Source: Oceanicola granulosus HTCC2516 (GTDB taxonomy: Bacteria; Pseudomonadota; Alphaproteobacteria; Rhodobacterales; Rhodobacteraceae). Taken from it: a stretch of DNA of 64,000 bases. Each line of letters starts with the position of its first letter. Position 1 is the first letter of the stretch. Both the position numbers and the translations under genes were made by a program. The DNA lies in assembly GCF_000153305.1 (NCBI RefSeq), contig NZ_CH724107.1, forward strand, positions 764,960 to 828,959, given 5' to 3'. This document shows, piece after piece, positions 9,631 to 24,600 of the stretch. A model generated the notes under the pieces. The model searched no databases and was not told the origin of the DNA. It saw only the letters and a list, made by a program, of their open reading frames with translations.

Positions 9631-12600
9631 CATCCAGGGCGCGCGCCTCGAGGAGCTGCGGCTCGCCGCCGCGAGCCCGGCGGCGGCGCTCCTGCCGCGG
9701 ACGGGGCTGCTCGACAGCACGAGCCTCGGCTCGCTGCCGATGCTGGTGCACCTGCAATGGGCGGCGGAGCAGGGCCATACCGACTGGCACCTCGTCGGCG
9801 ACGAGATCTGGACCGCCTTCTTCGACACCGACATCGCCGAGAGCATCGCGGGCATCGACGCCTTCACCGGCACCGGCGACGCGCTGACCACCATGCAGAC
9901 GGCGCTGGCCTACTCGGCGCTCGACAGCGGCGAGCGGCCGTTCGGCGACACCGCGATCTGGGCGCTGTTCGACGACGCCGACGAGCTCGGCCGACTCAAG
10001 GCGAGCGGGGCGGCGTGGCTCGACGAGCTGGTGCTGACGGACGACGGCTACCAGACGGTGCTGCAGAGCCTCGCCGACCTCGTGGTGCAGAATGCCGCGT
10101 CGCTGGCGATCGGCGACGTGGAGGACGACGCGTCGGCGCGGCTCGGCATCCTGTCGCTGCCCGACGGCGCGACGCGATTCGACCTCGCCGCGCTCACCTT
10201 CGGCGGCGACACCGGCACCGCGCCGATCAACCTCGACGGCCTGCGCGGGGCGATCCTGCGCCAGAGCGAGTTGTCCGACGAGCGGATCGAGGTGGCGACG
10301 GGCTTCGCGTCGCTCGAGGCGCTGTTCACCGAGCTCCTCGGCGTCGGCGTCACCAGCATCGCGTCGATCACCGTGCTCGAGCCGGGCGGTGCGCCGCCAG
10401 GTGCCGGCCCCGGCAGCGGGCCGCACGTCATCGTCGGCACCGACGGCGCGGATGTCATCGACGCCGGCGGCACGTCGCAGCCCGTCGTCATCACCTCGGG
10501 CGGGGGCGGGGACGTGGTCACCGGCGGCGGCGGCGGCGGCGTCATCACCACCGGCGGCGGCGGCGACAGCGTCACGGGCGGGGGCGGCTCGGAATACATC
10601 TACGGCGGCGGCGGCGACGACACGGCCGTGCAGAGCGAGGGCGACGACGTCATCTTCGGCGGCGACGGCTACGACCGCTTCGAGCTGGCGGGCGAGGGCG
10701 GGCACGTCGCCACGATCTGGATCTCGCCGTTCCTGCAGTTCCCCTTCACCACGCGCGAGCAGGCGGAAGTCCAGCTGCGGCTCGAACGCGAGGGGTACTC
10801 GACGCTGCTCTGGGAGATGGAAGAGGTCATCTTCAGCGAGCGGGCCGACTACGTCCATGTCGGCACCGAGCATGTCGTCGACAGCTTTGACGAGCAGATC
10901 CTGATCGACTTCGGTAGGGCCCCGGGCGGCGGGCCCGACGACGACGTGCTGGATTTCATCGCCGGGATCGACAACTTCTACGAGTCGCTCGGTGTCTTCT
11001 ATCGCAACGGCTACGTCCAGGTCGCCGAGCCGGCGCTGTTCGGCGGCTACCGCGAGGCGATCCGCGACGGCTTCGCCATCGTCAAGACGGTGGACCGCCT
11101 GCTCGAGGAGGAGGACGACACCGTCGTTCCCGACATGGTCGGCTTCACGGGCCTGGATTCCGTCTACCTCACCGACGCCGACGACCGCTTCGCCATCACC
11201 GGCGACGACGCGGGCACGATCTCGGGCACCGGCGAGATCTACGGTCGCGACGGCGACGACGTGATCTTCATCTCCGACATCGCCGCCGGCGATCTCACGG
11301 TCGACGGCGGGGCGGGCGACGACATCCTCATCGTCTCGGGCGGGGAGGGCGTGACCGTCGCCGGCGGCCTCGGCCGCGACGTCATCATCAACTCGACCCC
11401 CGACGGGATCCTCTATGGCGACACGCCCACGGGCACCGTCGTCAACGCCGACGGCACGGTCACGCCGGTCGGCGACGGGCCGGAGAACGGCGATCTGTTC
11501 TACTTCGCGCCGGGCACCAAGATCATGGACCCGCAGAAGCACGACGTGCTGTCCTACTACGGGATCCCGCTGACGGGCGGCGATGCCTCGGCCTCGTCGG
11601 TGTCGTTCCTGCTGGGCGCGCGCACGGGCAGCAAGCACGTGCTCGACGCGGTGGCCAACAGCTTCACCTACTTCGCGCTGGTGAGCACGGCCGCCGAGAA
11701 CGGGCTGATGCGGACGTTCTTCGACACCTGGCTGCCCAACATCGTCTACGTCGCCGAGGAAGACGGCCGCTTCATCGTCGCCAACACCACCGACCTCCTG
11801 TTCCGGGTCGCCACCGGCCTGGCGCTGCCCGACGAGGTGGCCTACGGCGAGGATCTGACCTTCAACACGCGCGGCGTCCTCGAGGTCAACGACTTCGACC
11901 TCACCACGTCCGACAACTTCGACATCCCGTGGAAGGAAGACCTCGGCGGTTTCGCGTCGGTCGACGACTCCCTCAACGACAACGTCGGCGACTTCGGGAT
12001 GCTCTTCAACTTCCCGAACGTCTTCTCGACCATCATGGGCGGCCTCGGTGCCGCGGCCGAACTCGTCCGCGCCACGCCGGCGGGTGTCGGGGCCTTCTTC
12101 CAGGCCTACGACGCCATCATGCTCGCCGATGCCGCCAACTGGATGCTGGGCGCCGCGATCCGCTCGGCCAAGGCGCTGGACTGGGTGGACGGGGAAGACC
12201 CGCTGATCATCGACCTCGACGGCGACGGGATCGAGACGATCGCCCCCAATCAGGCGCAGGTCTTCTTCGACTTCGACAACGACCTCTTCGCCGAAGCCTC
12301 GAGCTGGCTCAACGCCGACGACGGCTTCCTCGTGCGCGACCTCAATGACAACGGCCGCATCGACAACGCCTCGGAGATGTTCGGCACCCAGACGGGCGAC
12401 GGCTTCGACGATCTCGGCGCGCACGACGACACCGGCGACGGCGCGATCACCAGCGCCGACGCGATCTGGTCGCAGCTGCGCATCTGGCGCGACCTCGACG
12501 GCGATGCCGAGACCGATGCCGGCGAGCTCTTCACCCTCGACGAGCTCGGCATCCTGTCGCTCTCGCTCGCGACCGACCCGCTCGACATCACACAGCCCTC

Positions 12601-15600
12601 GGGCGTGCAGCTCTTCGACACCGCCGAAGTCGCCTTCGCCGACGGCACGGTCACGCGGGCCTACGAGTCGATCTTCGAGACCTTCGAAACCTACACCAAG
12701 TACGCCGGCGAGGCAGGCCGCGCGCCCTGGCTCGCCAACCTCGCGGTCGACAACAAGGGCTACGGCTCGATGACCGACCTCAGCGTCGCCATCGCCAATG
12801 ACATCGCCTTCGGGCAGATCGTGGCCGACGTGGGCGCGTCGATGACGGAGCCCGACTTCCTCGCCCTGCGCGACCAGATCGGCCCGGTCCTGAGCTACTG
12901 GGGCCAGACCCTCGAGCGAACCCGCGAGCTGACGCCGGTGCTGGTGCACGAGGATGCCGAGGGCAAGGTCACGCTGGCCGACTACGGGATCTACGTCGAG
13001 GACGAGACCGGTGGCTACTGGACGCTGAACAGCGGCGCGCCGGTGCGCGACGGCGGCGGGGCGGTGATCGACCGGCCCAGCCTGTCCGACCTGCTGGCCC
13101 AGTCCGCCGGCGCGGGCGAGACATGGCAGCTCGAGCAGACCTGGTCGCCCGCCCTGCGCGGCGCGCCGGTCGCGCATCGCGGCGAGGCGCCCTACCTGAT
13201 GCGCATCGTCGACGACCGCGCGGTCATCGACGACTGGGGCATCGAGCAGCCCGACGGCTCGTGGCAGCTCGCCAGCGGGCGCGCGATCACCGACGCCTCG
13301 GGCGCGCTCATCGCCCGGCCGACCGTGGCCGACATCCTCGCCCTGCCGCGCGAGGCGGGGCAGGAGTGGCGGGTCGAGGAGATCGGGCACAACCCGCTCG
13401 CCGACCTCGACGTCGAGCATATCGGCGTGCGCGTCACCGACGGCATCGTCGTGGACTACACCGTCGAGCTGACCGACCAGGACGGCACCTTCCACGTCTG
13501 GGCACGCAACCTCGACCGGGCGCTGGAGCTGCAGTTCAAGACGGGCGACAGCCGCGAGTTCCAGCTGCGCAACTATGCCGTCGACCTCGACACGCTCGAC
13601 GAGGTCGGCTCGCGCGACGAGAGCGCCTACCGCGTCGAGCTGCTGACGCCCGGCCAATTCCACTTCGCCACCAGCCTCGGCGGCTACGACTTCCACCCCG
13701 AGATGCTCTCGGCCACGCTCGACAACACGACCGGCCTGATCGATTACCGCGTGACCGCCGACGGCGACTACACGCTGTCCACCGAGACCTACGAATCGGT
13801 CATCGCCCCGATGATCGAGCTGATCGGCGCCAACTTCCAGCAATACGTCCTGATCAGCCGCCGCCTCGCCGTCCGGCTGGCGCTGCAGGACGGGCTCAAG
13901 GATTTCGCGCCCGATCTCGAGTACGACCCGGAGCTCGACGTCTTCCAGCCGACCTCGGGCCGTGGCCTGTTCCCGATGTTCGAGGCGATCTTCGCGGCCG
14001 CGCCGGGCAGCAACGCCGACGACGCGGTGGTCGACTACCTGATCAACTGGAACGCGATCCTCACCCAGGTCTACCCGGACTACCAGCCCGCCGATCCCAA
14101 GTTCTTCTTCGACTCCACCGTCGCCATCGACCAAGCCTCCGTCTTCCAGATGGCGCTCGCCGCCTACGAGGCGCACCCGCTCGACATCGACGTGCCGACG
14201 CTGGCCAACGCCTTCAGCGTCGACGAGCGCCGCCTCGTCGAACACGCGCCCGCCGACACGGAGGTGCGCGGGCACGAGGGGGTGAACTTCTTCTACCTCA
14301 CCGGGGGCGATCAGACGGTCGTCGGCAGCTACGACGCCGACACGCAGGCCTTCGACCCCGAAGAGGTGCAGATCGACGTCTACTTCATCGGCGCCGACGC
14401 CGGCGACGACGTCATCTACGACCGCGACCTCGGCGACCAGGACCAGCTGCGCTTCACCAGCCTGCGCTCGGACGAGGTGCGGGCGGTGCGCGACGGGGAG
14501 GACCTCTACCTCTACTACAACGACGGCGCCAACCACGTGCTGCTACGCGACCAGTTCCTCGGCGAGCGCAACGCGCTGCTGGGCAACGGCGAGCGCAGCC
14601 AGACCGGCGTCGACGAGATCGTCTTCGCCGACAGCGCCGTCTGGGACCGCCAGCGCATGGCGTTCAACGTCGTCGACTTCGAGCGCGCCGCCGGCGACTT
14701 CAACGACGCCTATTACGGCTCGGGCTCGGGCGACGTCATGTTCGGCGGGCTCGGCAACGACTACCTGAGCGGCGGCGCGGGGGGCGACACCTACATCTTC
14801 CGCATCGGCGACGGCCAGGACGTGATCGACGACGTCGGCGGCTTCTCCTTCGGGCCGGTGCAGGCGGGGCTCGACTTCCTGATGTTCCGCGGCGAGATCA
14901 CCGAGGACACGATCCGGCTGACCCGCGACGGCGCCTCGACGGACGTGCTCATCACCATTCTCGACAGCGCGGGCAACGAGACCGGCGATTCCGTGCTGCT
15001 GGTCAACCAGTTCGGCGGGCTGCGCCTGAACCTCGGCGGTTTCGCCGAGGCCATCGGCACCGACGAAGGGCTCGACTTCGTCGCCCCCAACCAGATCGAG
15101 AAGATCGTCTTCGAGCGGGGCGGGATGCTGAGCTTCTCCGAGCTCGTGGACCGCGTGCTCGAAAATGCCCGCACCGACGGCGACGACGCGATCTACGGGG
15201 TGCTCAACGACAACACCCTCGACGGCGGCGCGGGCGACGACTACCTCACCGGCCAGTCCGGCTTCGACACCTACATCTTCGGGCGCGGCTACGGGCGCGA
15301 CGTGATCGAGGACAAGGACTTCGCCTCCGCGCTGTTCGGCCCCAAGGACGACCTGCTCCAGTTCACCGACGACATCCGCTGGACCGACCTCGACTTCCTG
15401 CGCGACGGCAGCTCCGACACCCTCACCCTGCGCATCTCGGGCACCGAAGACGAGGCGATCCTGCCCGACTTCCTCGAGGAGATCCTGCTCGTCGGCTACC
15501 TGAACCTGATCGAGGAGATCGAGTTCTCCGACGGCACCACGTGGTCCTACCTCAAGCTGCTGCAGCATTATGTCGACATCGCCAGGACCGACGGTAACGA

Positions 15601-18600
15601 CACCATCTACGGCTTCGAAACCATCTCCGACCGCCTCGACGGCGGCCTCGGCGACGACCGGCTCGAGGGCCAGAGCGCCGGCGACACCTACGTCTTCGCC
15701 GCAGGCTACGGCAGCGACACGGTGTTCGACAGCGCCGGGGCCGACAAGATCGAGTTCGTCGGGCTGACGTCGGAGGACGTGGAGTTCTCGCGGACCGCGC
15801 TCGACCTGATCATGACGATCAAGGGCACCAGCGACCGGATCGTGCTGGAGAACCAGTACGTTCGCGCCGGCCAGCAGGCGCACGCGGTCGAGCTCTTCCA
15901 GTTCACCGACCGCAGCCTCGACTACACCGACTTCAACCCCGAAGATCTCGACCTCGTCGGCACCGCGGCGGGGGAGACGATCACCGGCTCGAACTTCGGC
16001 GAACTGCTCGACGGGCAGGCGGGCGACGACACGCTGATCGGGGGCGACGGCGGCGACATCTACCGCTTCGACATCGGCTACGGGCAGGACGTGATCGTCG
16101 ACACCCGCGTGCGCGCCGCCTGGAACGACCGCAAGGGCATCGTCGTGCGCGAGGACGACGTGGTCGAGCTGGGGGCCAGCATCACCCGCGACAACGTCGT
16201 CTTCACCAAGGACGGCAACGACCTCGTCGTCTCCGTCGCCGAACACGCCGACACCCTGCGCATCCGCAACCAGTTCCTCGACCTCGACAACGGCGTCGAG
16301 CGGTTCGACTTCGCCAGCGACGGCAGCTTCATGCTGATCTCCGACGTCGAGGAGCTGCTGCAGATCGAGGGCGGCAACCGGGGCGACAACGTCATCGTCG
16401 GCAACCCGACCGCGCCGAACGTGCTCGACGGACGGCAGGGCGACGACCGGCTCGTCGGCGGCAGCGCGGCCGACACCTACGCCTTCGGCGCAGACTACGA
16501 CTTCGACCGGATCGAGGAGGCGGTGGACGCCGACGGCGTGATCGACCGCGTGCAGTTCGGGGCCTCCGTCACCCGCGACGCGCTGCGCATCACGCGCGCC
16601 GGCGACGACCTGGTGATCGACCTCGGCAACGGCACCGACGTGCTGACCATCGCCGGCGGGCTCGCCGACACCCGCGTCGAGGAGTTCCGCTTCGCCGACG
16701 GCACCGTGCTGACCCTCGACGAGATCATCGACCGGATGCTCACCGGCACCGAGCGCGACGAGGAGCTGCTCGGGCTAGACAACCGCGATGACACCCTCTC
16801 CTCGGGCGCGGGCTCCGACGCGATGGAAGGCGGCGACGGCGACGACAGCTACCTCTGGGGCTACGGCGACGGGCTCGACAGCATCCGCGACACCGCCGGC
16901 ATCGACCGGCTGGTCTTCGGGGCCGGCGTCAGCCCCGCCACCGTCACTTTCGACGCCATCGGCGACGACCTCGTGATCCGGCTCGCGGCGACGGACGAAC
17001 GCCTCGCCGTGCTCGGGGGGCTCGGCGACAGGCCCGTCGAGCTGTTCGTCTTCGATGACGGCACCGAGCTGACGCTGGCCGAGGTCGAGCGCATCATCCG
17101 CGACGGCCGCGACACCGGCGGGCAGGATACCGTCGAGACCGCCGCGTTGCCCGACGGCCTCGCCGTCAATCCCGGCGGCGGGCACGATCTCGTCGTGCTG
17201 GGCGAGGGCGGCTTCGTCGTCGTCACCGGGGAATCGGGGATCGACCGCGTGCAGATGGCGCCCGGCGCCGGGGACGCGCTGGTCAGCCTGCCGCAATGGG
17301 ATCCGACGCGCGTCAGCGTGCGCCGCGCGAGCGCCGAGGGCGACGACCTGGTCCTCGGCTTTCAGAGCGGCGGCGCGCAGCTGATCGTCGTCGGCGCGCT
17401 CGGCGGTGGCGCGGTGCCGCGCCTGCGCTTCGCCAGCGGCGAGGAATGGGGCGCGGCCGAGCTGGTGCAAGCCTACGTCGACAGTCAGATCGGGCCGGGC
17501 GACGACATCGTGCGCGGCAGCGACCGCGACGACGTCATCGAGGGGCGCGGCGGAGACGACCAGCTGCGCGGCGACCGGGGCGACGACGTCTACCGCTTCA
17601 CCATCGGCGACGGGCAGGACGTCATCGAGGACATCGCCGGCACCGACCGGCTCGAGCTCGTCGGCTACCGGCCCGAGGACGTGCGCGTCGAGCGGCTGGC
17701 GGCGGACCGCGACGATCTGATCCTGACCTTCGCCGGCAGCGACGACGCCGTCATCATCCGGGGCGCGGCGCTCGAGAGCGTGGTCTTCTCCTACGGCACC
17801 AGCTGGAGCCGCGACGCGCTGCTAGACCTCGTGAACGCCACCGGCTCGGACGGCGACGATCTGCTCACCGGCACGCCGGGCAGCGAGGTCTACCGCCCCG
17901 GCTTCGGCAACGACCACGTCGTCGACGGCCTCGGCGACGACGTCTACACCTTCGCGCGCGGCGACGGGCAGGACCGGATCGAGAGCGCGGGCGGCGCGGA
18001 CGGCTTCGGCGCGGTGCTCTTCGGCGCGGGGATCGCGCTCGAGGACGTCACCGCCAAGCGCGATGCCGAGGGCAACCTGATCCTGCTGATCGCCGGCGGC
18101 GACGACCGGCTGACGCTGGTCGACCCGGCGGCCGATCCCGACGCCATCGTCGGCACCCTGCGCTTCGCCGACGGGCGTACGCTCGAGGTCGCGGACCTTG
18201 CGCGCGCGCTGCCGGCGACGGACGGCGACGACCACGTCATCGTCCCCTCCGGCGCGCCGAGCGATCCCGAGCCGGCGACCAACCTCTTCGGCCGCGCGGG
18301 CAACGACACGCTGGAGACGGGCCGCGGCGCGGACGTCCTCGACGGCGGGCTCGGCAACGACCTGCTGCAGGGCCACAGCGGCGGCGACACCTACGTCTTC
18401 GGCCACGGCGACGGGCAGGATGTCATCGCCGACGTCGAGGAGCTGTCGGCCAGCGCCGTCGACACCCTGCGCTTCGAGGCCGGCATCCTGCCCGGGCACG
18501 TGGTCGTGCTCTCGACCGGCCCGTCCGACCTCGTCATCGGCCTCGCAGGCCGCGAGGAGCGGCTGACCCTGCGCGGCTTCTTCGACGGCGGCGGCAAGGA

Positions 18601-21600
18601 CAAGCTGATCGAGCGGTTCGTCTTCGCCACCGGCGAGACGTGGACGCTCGACGACATCCTCGCGCGCGCCGTGACCGGCAGCGCGGCGGACGAGGTGATC
18701 GACGTCGGCACCGCGCACGGCTTCGAGCTGACCCTCACGGGCGGGCGCGGCGACGACACCCTCGCGGGCGGCGTGGGCGACAGCACCTACCTCTTCGCGC
18801 CCGGCGACGGGGCGGACGTGGTGGTCGAGAGCGGCAGCTTCACCTTCTCGACCAACGTCGTCGAGTTCGGCGCGGGTTTCGACGCCGCCGACCTCGTCGC
18901 GGTGCGCGCGGGCGACGACCTGCTGCTGCGCTTCGTCGGCCACGAGGACCAGCTGACGATCCGCGACCACTTCGCCACCACGGCGCGGCCGATCGACCTG
19001 TTCCAGTTCGCCTCCGGCCCCGGCCTCACCGCCGCGACGGTCGAGGCGGCGCTCGTCAGCGAGGCGGCGGCGCAGCGCGCCCTCCATCCGAGCACGCCCG
19101 ACCACGACCCCTTCACCGACCCGCTCTTCGCCATGGGGCAGGGCGGCAGCGGCATCGGCGGCGGCTCCGGCGGCGGCAGCGCGCCGGCCGACCTGCCGCG
19201 CACGCTGACCGCGTCGGACGGCGTGGTGGATGTCTTCGAGCTCTTCGTTCCGCTCGAGGATCCCGGCACCGCGCTCACAACCGTCACCGGCTTCGAGACC
19301 GGCGACCTCGGCGACGTCCTCGACATCCGGCTGGCGGCTGGCCTCGCGGGCGAGGTGGTCGTGCGGCAGGAGGGCGCGGACAGCTACGTCTACTTCGTCG
19401 ACGAGGGCACCACCTCGCTCGACGCCGCCCGGATGCTGGTGCGGCTGGTCGACACCGACATGACGGCGCTGACCTCCGCCAACTTCAACGGCGCGCCCTT
19501 CGGCACCACCGCCTCGCAGACCATCACCGGCACCAACGACCCGGGCACGCTCACCGGCGGCTGGGGCGACGACACCCTCGACGGCGGCCACGCCGCCGAC
19601 ACGCTCACCGGCGGGCCGGGCGACGACTCGCTCGAGGGCGGCCGCGGCAGCGATCTCTACCTGTTCGAGGCGGGCTTCGGACAGGACCGGATCCGCGATC
19701 TCGGGCTCACCTCCTTCTATTCCCCGCTCGACGTGGTCGAGTTCGGCGAGGGCCTGGCGCTGGCCGACCTGCGGGTCGAGTCGACGGGGACCTCGCTGAT
19801 CCTCACCTTCGCGGGCCGCACCGACCGGCTGGTGGTGGAGGAGACCCTCAGCCACGACCGCAGCCGGATCGAGACCTACCGCTTCGCCGACGGGCAGGAG
19901 CTGAGCCACGCCGAGATGCTCGCCCGCGCCACGGCGCCCGACGAGAGCGACCAGACCCTCCACGGCGGCTTCGACGGCGAGACGCTCGACGGGGGCGGCG
20001 GCAACGACAGCCTGTTCGCCGGCAGCGGCGACGACGTCATCACGGGCGGCCCCGGCAACGACTGGCTGCGCGGCGGCTTCGGCAACGACACCTACAGCTT
20101 CGCGTCCGGCTTCGGGCAGGACACGATCTCCGACGACGGCCGGACAAACAACTCCCCCACCGACGCAGTGATCTTCGGGGCCGGCCTATCCGCGGCCGAT
20201 CTGCGGGTGCGCACCGACGGCAGCGACCTCGTCCTCACCTTCGCCGGCACCGAAGACCGGCTCGTCGTCGAGAACACGTTCAACAGCGGAAACTACCGCC
20301 TCGAAAGCTACGTCTTCTTCGACGGCACCACGCTCACACACGCGCAGGTGGCGGCACTGGCTTGGCTGGCGGACGACACCGACCAGCAGCTCATCGGCGA
20401 CTACGACGGCAACCTGCTCGAGGGCGGCGGCGGCAACGACAGCCTGTTCGGCGGCAATGGCGACGACACGCTCGAAGGCGGCGTCGGCAACGACTACCTG
20501 CAGGGCGGCTTCGGAAACGACGTCTACGGCTTCGAGGCCGGGTTCGGGCGCGACCTCATCTGGGACGACGGCCGGACGGCCAATTCGCCGGCGGACGTGG
20601 TCGAGTTCGGCGCGGGGCTGTCGCTGGCCGACCTCGAAGTGACGGCGACGCCGCAGGACCTGATCCTGACCTTCGCCGGCCGCGACGACCGGCTCACGCT
20701 GTCGCGCACCGTCGACCGGCTCAGCGACCGCATCGAGCTGGTGCGCTTCGCCGACGGTTACGAGCTCACCCACGACGACCTGCTCGCCCTCGCCTGGGTG
20801 CCGAGCGATGCCGACCAGACCTTCACCGGCGGTTCGTCCTCCGAGACCCTGTCGGGCGGTGGCGGCAACGACAGCCTGTCCGGCCTCGACGGCGAGGACA
20901 CGCTGACCGGCGGGCCGGGCAACGACGTGCTGAGCGGCGGCGACAGGAACGACGTCTACCGCTTCGAGGTGGGCTTCGGGCAGGACATCGTCTCGGATGA
21001 CGGCTGGTCGACCCGATCCGGCGCGGACGTGCTCTCCTTCGGCCCCGGCTTCTCGGCGGACGACCTGGAGGCGCGGGCCGACGGGGCGGACCTCGTCGTG
21101 TCGTTCAGCGGCCGCGACGAGCGCGTCACTATCGCGCGCGCGCTCGAGCACAGCGATTTCATCGTCGAGACGCTGCTGTTCGACGACGGCACCACCGTCG
21201 CCTTCGCCGACCTGCTCGCGCGGGTGCAGGCCGGCACGGCGGGCGACGACCTGCTGCCCGGCACCCAGGCCGGCGACAGCCTCGCCGGTCTCGCGGGAGA
21301 CGACACGCTCACGGGCAACAACGGCGACGACGACCTCGACGGCGGCGCGGGCGACGACACCCTCACCGGCGGCGCCGGGGCCGACACGCTCACCGGCGGC
21401 GCGGGCAACGACAGCCTCACCGGCGATGACGGCGCCGACACGCTCACCGGCGGGGCGGGCGACGACAGCCTGACGGGCGGACGCCACGACGACACCTACC
21501 TCTTCGCGCCCGGCTTCGGTCACGACAGCCTGCTCGAGCACGACGGCTCGTCCTCGTGGTCGGGCAACGACACGGTGGTGTTCGACGGCATCCTGTCCAC

Positions 21601-24600
21601 GGAGGTGACGGTCTACATCGACGGCGACGACCTCGTGCTCGCCACCGATGCGGGCGACGAGCTGCGCCTCGTCGACACCGTCGCGGGCGGTGCGGCGCGT
21701 GTCGAGACGGTCAGCTTCGCCGATGGCACGAGCTGGAGCCACGCCAACATGATCGCCGCGGCGCGGCCCTATGCCGAGCGCCCGCTCGGGCTGGTCCAGC
21801 AGGGCGATCCGGCCAACAACCTGCTCGAGGGCGGGCCGGGCGACGACACGATCAACGGCCTGGCCACCGCGAGCCGGATGCTCGGTGAGGGCGGCAACGA
21901 CACCCTCACCGGCGGCGGGGGCAACGACACCCTCTCGGGCCAGGGCGGCAGCGACGTCTACAGCTTCGCGGCGGGCTTCGGGCGGGACATCCTCGACGAC
22001 GGCGGCGCCAACACGGGCGACGGCTCGGGCAATCACGACATCGTCCGCTTCGACGCCACCGTTGCGCCGGCCGACGTGGTGGTCGAGGAGACGGCGGGCG
22101 GCGACCTCGTGCTGCGCCTCTCCGCGACCGGCGACCGGCTGACCATCGTCGGCGGCGCGGCCGTCGACCCCGCAACCGGTGGTATCGACGCGGTGCACCT
22201 CTCCGACGGGACGATCTGGGACCACGCCGCCCTGCTGGCGCGCGCCGTTCCGCCCGCCGGGGGGCAGGACATCACCGCGCCGACCGGCGTCGTCGACGAC
22301 AGCCTCACCGGCGCGGGGGGCGACGACGACATCAGGGGCGTGGGCGGGCAGGACACGCTCGCCGGGCTCGGCGGCAACGACGACCTCTACGGCGGCGACG
22401 GCGACGACGTGCTCGAGGGCGGGGCGGGCAACGACGGCCTCTACGGCGGCCCGGGCAGCGACACCTACAAGTTCTCCCTCGGCTTCGGGCAGGACCGGCT
22501 GAGCGACGGCGATAACGGCGAGGCGGCGCGCGTCGACCGCGTCGAGTTCGACGGCACCCTCAGCTCGTCCGACCTGCGCGTCTACACCGACGGCGGGATG
22601 CTCTTCCTGACCTTCGCGGGCACCGACGACGTGCTGTGGGTGTTCCACGGCGGCGAGAGCGGCGAAGAAGGAGCGCCCTCCGACGACCCGTTCACCGAGG
22701 TCGTCTTCAGCGCCGAGGCGCGGACCTACACCTTCGCCGAAATCCTCGTTCTCGCCGCGCCGCTGCCCCGGGCCGAGCAATCGGGCGACGTCGCCGACGA
22801 GACTCTGGCCGGCGGCGACGGCGCCGACGTCATCTCTGGCCTCGGCGGCGACGACAGCCTGTCGGGCGGGGCCGGCAATGACAGCCTCGACGGCGGGCCG
22901 GGGGCCGACATCCTCGCGCCGGGCCTCGGCCGCGACAGGCTGGAGGGCGGGCCGGGAGCCGACACCTTCCTGCTCGAGGACGGCTTCGACTACGTCTTCC
23001 TTGAAGCGCCACTCTTCTACGACACGACGATCGACATCCTGTCGCTCACCCACCTCGCGGCGGCCGACGTCGTCGTCGGCGAGAGCCCGGACTACTACCT
23101 GCAGATCGCGCGCGCGTCTGGCGAGGGGCGGGTGGTGCTCGACTACGACCTGCAGGTCGAGGTGCGGCTGTCGGACGCGACGTGGTCGATGGACGACCTC
23201 TGGGCGATGGCCGACGTCACCGGACGTGACGGGATCTCGGACTTCGCCGGATCGGACGAGCCCGAGATCGGCGGCGGCACCCGCGACGACACGCTTTACG
23301 CCTCCTTCTACGGCGCCACGACCCTGTCGGGCCTCGAGGGCGCCGACCAGCTCTACGGGCGCGACAACGACGACGTGCTGATCGGCGGCGCCGGGCACGA
23401 CCTGCTCGACGGCGGCGAGGGCGACGACACCTACATCTTCGAGGCCGCCTTCGGCCACGACGTGCTCGTCCTGAGCCGGTACGACACCGACCTCGACGTG
23501 GTCGTGTTCGGCACCGGCATCGCGCCCGCCGACGTCACCGTCGGCCTCGCGGGCGACAACCTGCTGCTTCTGCTCGACGGCGGCGCGCACAGCATCGAGC
23601 TGCGCCCGAGCCACGGCGACGTCGTCACGCCGCTTGCCGAGGTGCGCTTCGCCGACGGCACGATCTGGGACGGCGCGACGCTCGCGGGCATGGCGAGCGC
23701 CGCGCCCGCGCCGCTCACCGGCACGGCGAGCGACGACACGCTCACCGGCACCGACGCCTGGGAGCGGCTGTCCGGCGGCGATGGCGACGACGTCCTGTCG
23801 GGCGGTTCGGGCAACGACAGCCTGTTCGGCGGCAATGGCGACGACAGCCTCACCGGCGGCGGCGGCGACGACGCGCTGTCGGACGACGGCGGCGGTGCGA
23901 CCTACCTGTTCTCCGCGGGCTTCGGGCAGGACACGATCACCCACCGGCTCGATCCGGCCGCGCCCGGCGTCATCGTCTTCGACGCCACCGTCTCGCCCGG
24001 CGACATCAGCGTCTCGGGCGGCGGCGAGTTCGACGACATCACGCTGCACTTCGCCAACGGCGCGGACCGGCTGACGATCCTGAGCTGGGGCCCCGACGAC
24101 GCCAGCTACGGCATCGACCGGGTCGACTTCCACGACGGCACCAGCTGGACCGCCGCCGATCTCGCGGCGATGGCCGCCGATGCCGGGGGCGTGAGCCTCG
24201 AGGGCGACAACCCGCCCGTTCCCGAGGGCGGGGCGGGCGACGACACGATCACCGGCAGCGACGGCGACAACCGCCTCGCCGGCCACGGCGGCAACGACTC
24301 GCTGGTCGGCCTGCGCGGGCGCGACACCCTCGTCGGCGGCGCCGGCGACGACACGCTCGACGGTGGGCGCGACGCCGACATCTACGAGTTCTCCGCCGGC
24401 TTCGGGCAGGACCTGATCACCAACACCGGCTGGACCTCCGCGAGCGACGAGGTGGTCTTCGACGCCACCATCGATCCCGCCGACCTGATCGTCGAGGAGG
24501 CCGCCGACGGATCGGGCGACATGGTGCTGCGCATCGCCGGCACCAGCGACCGCATCACCATCGAGGGCGCGGCCGACGACGACCATATCGGCGCGGTGCG

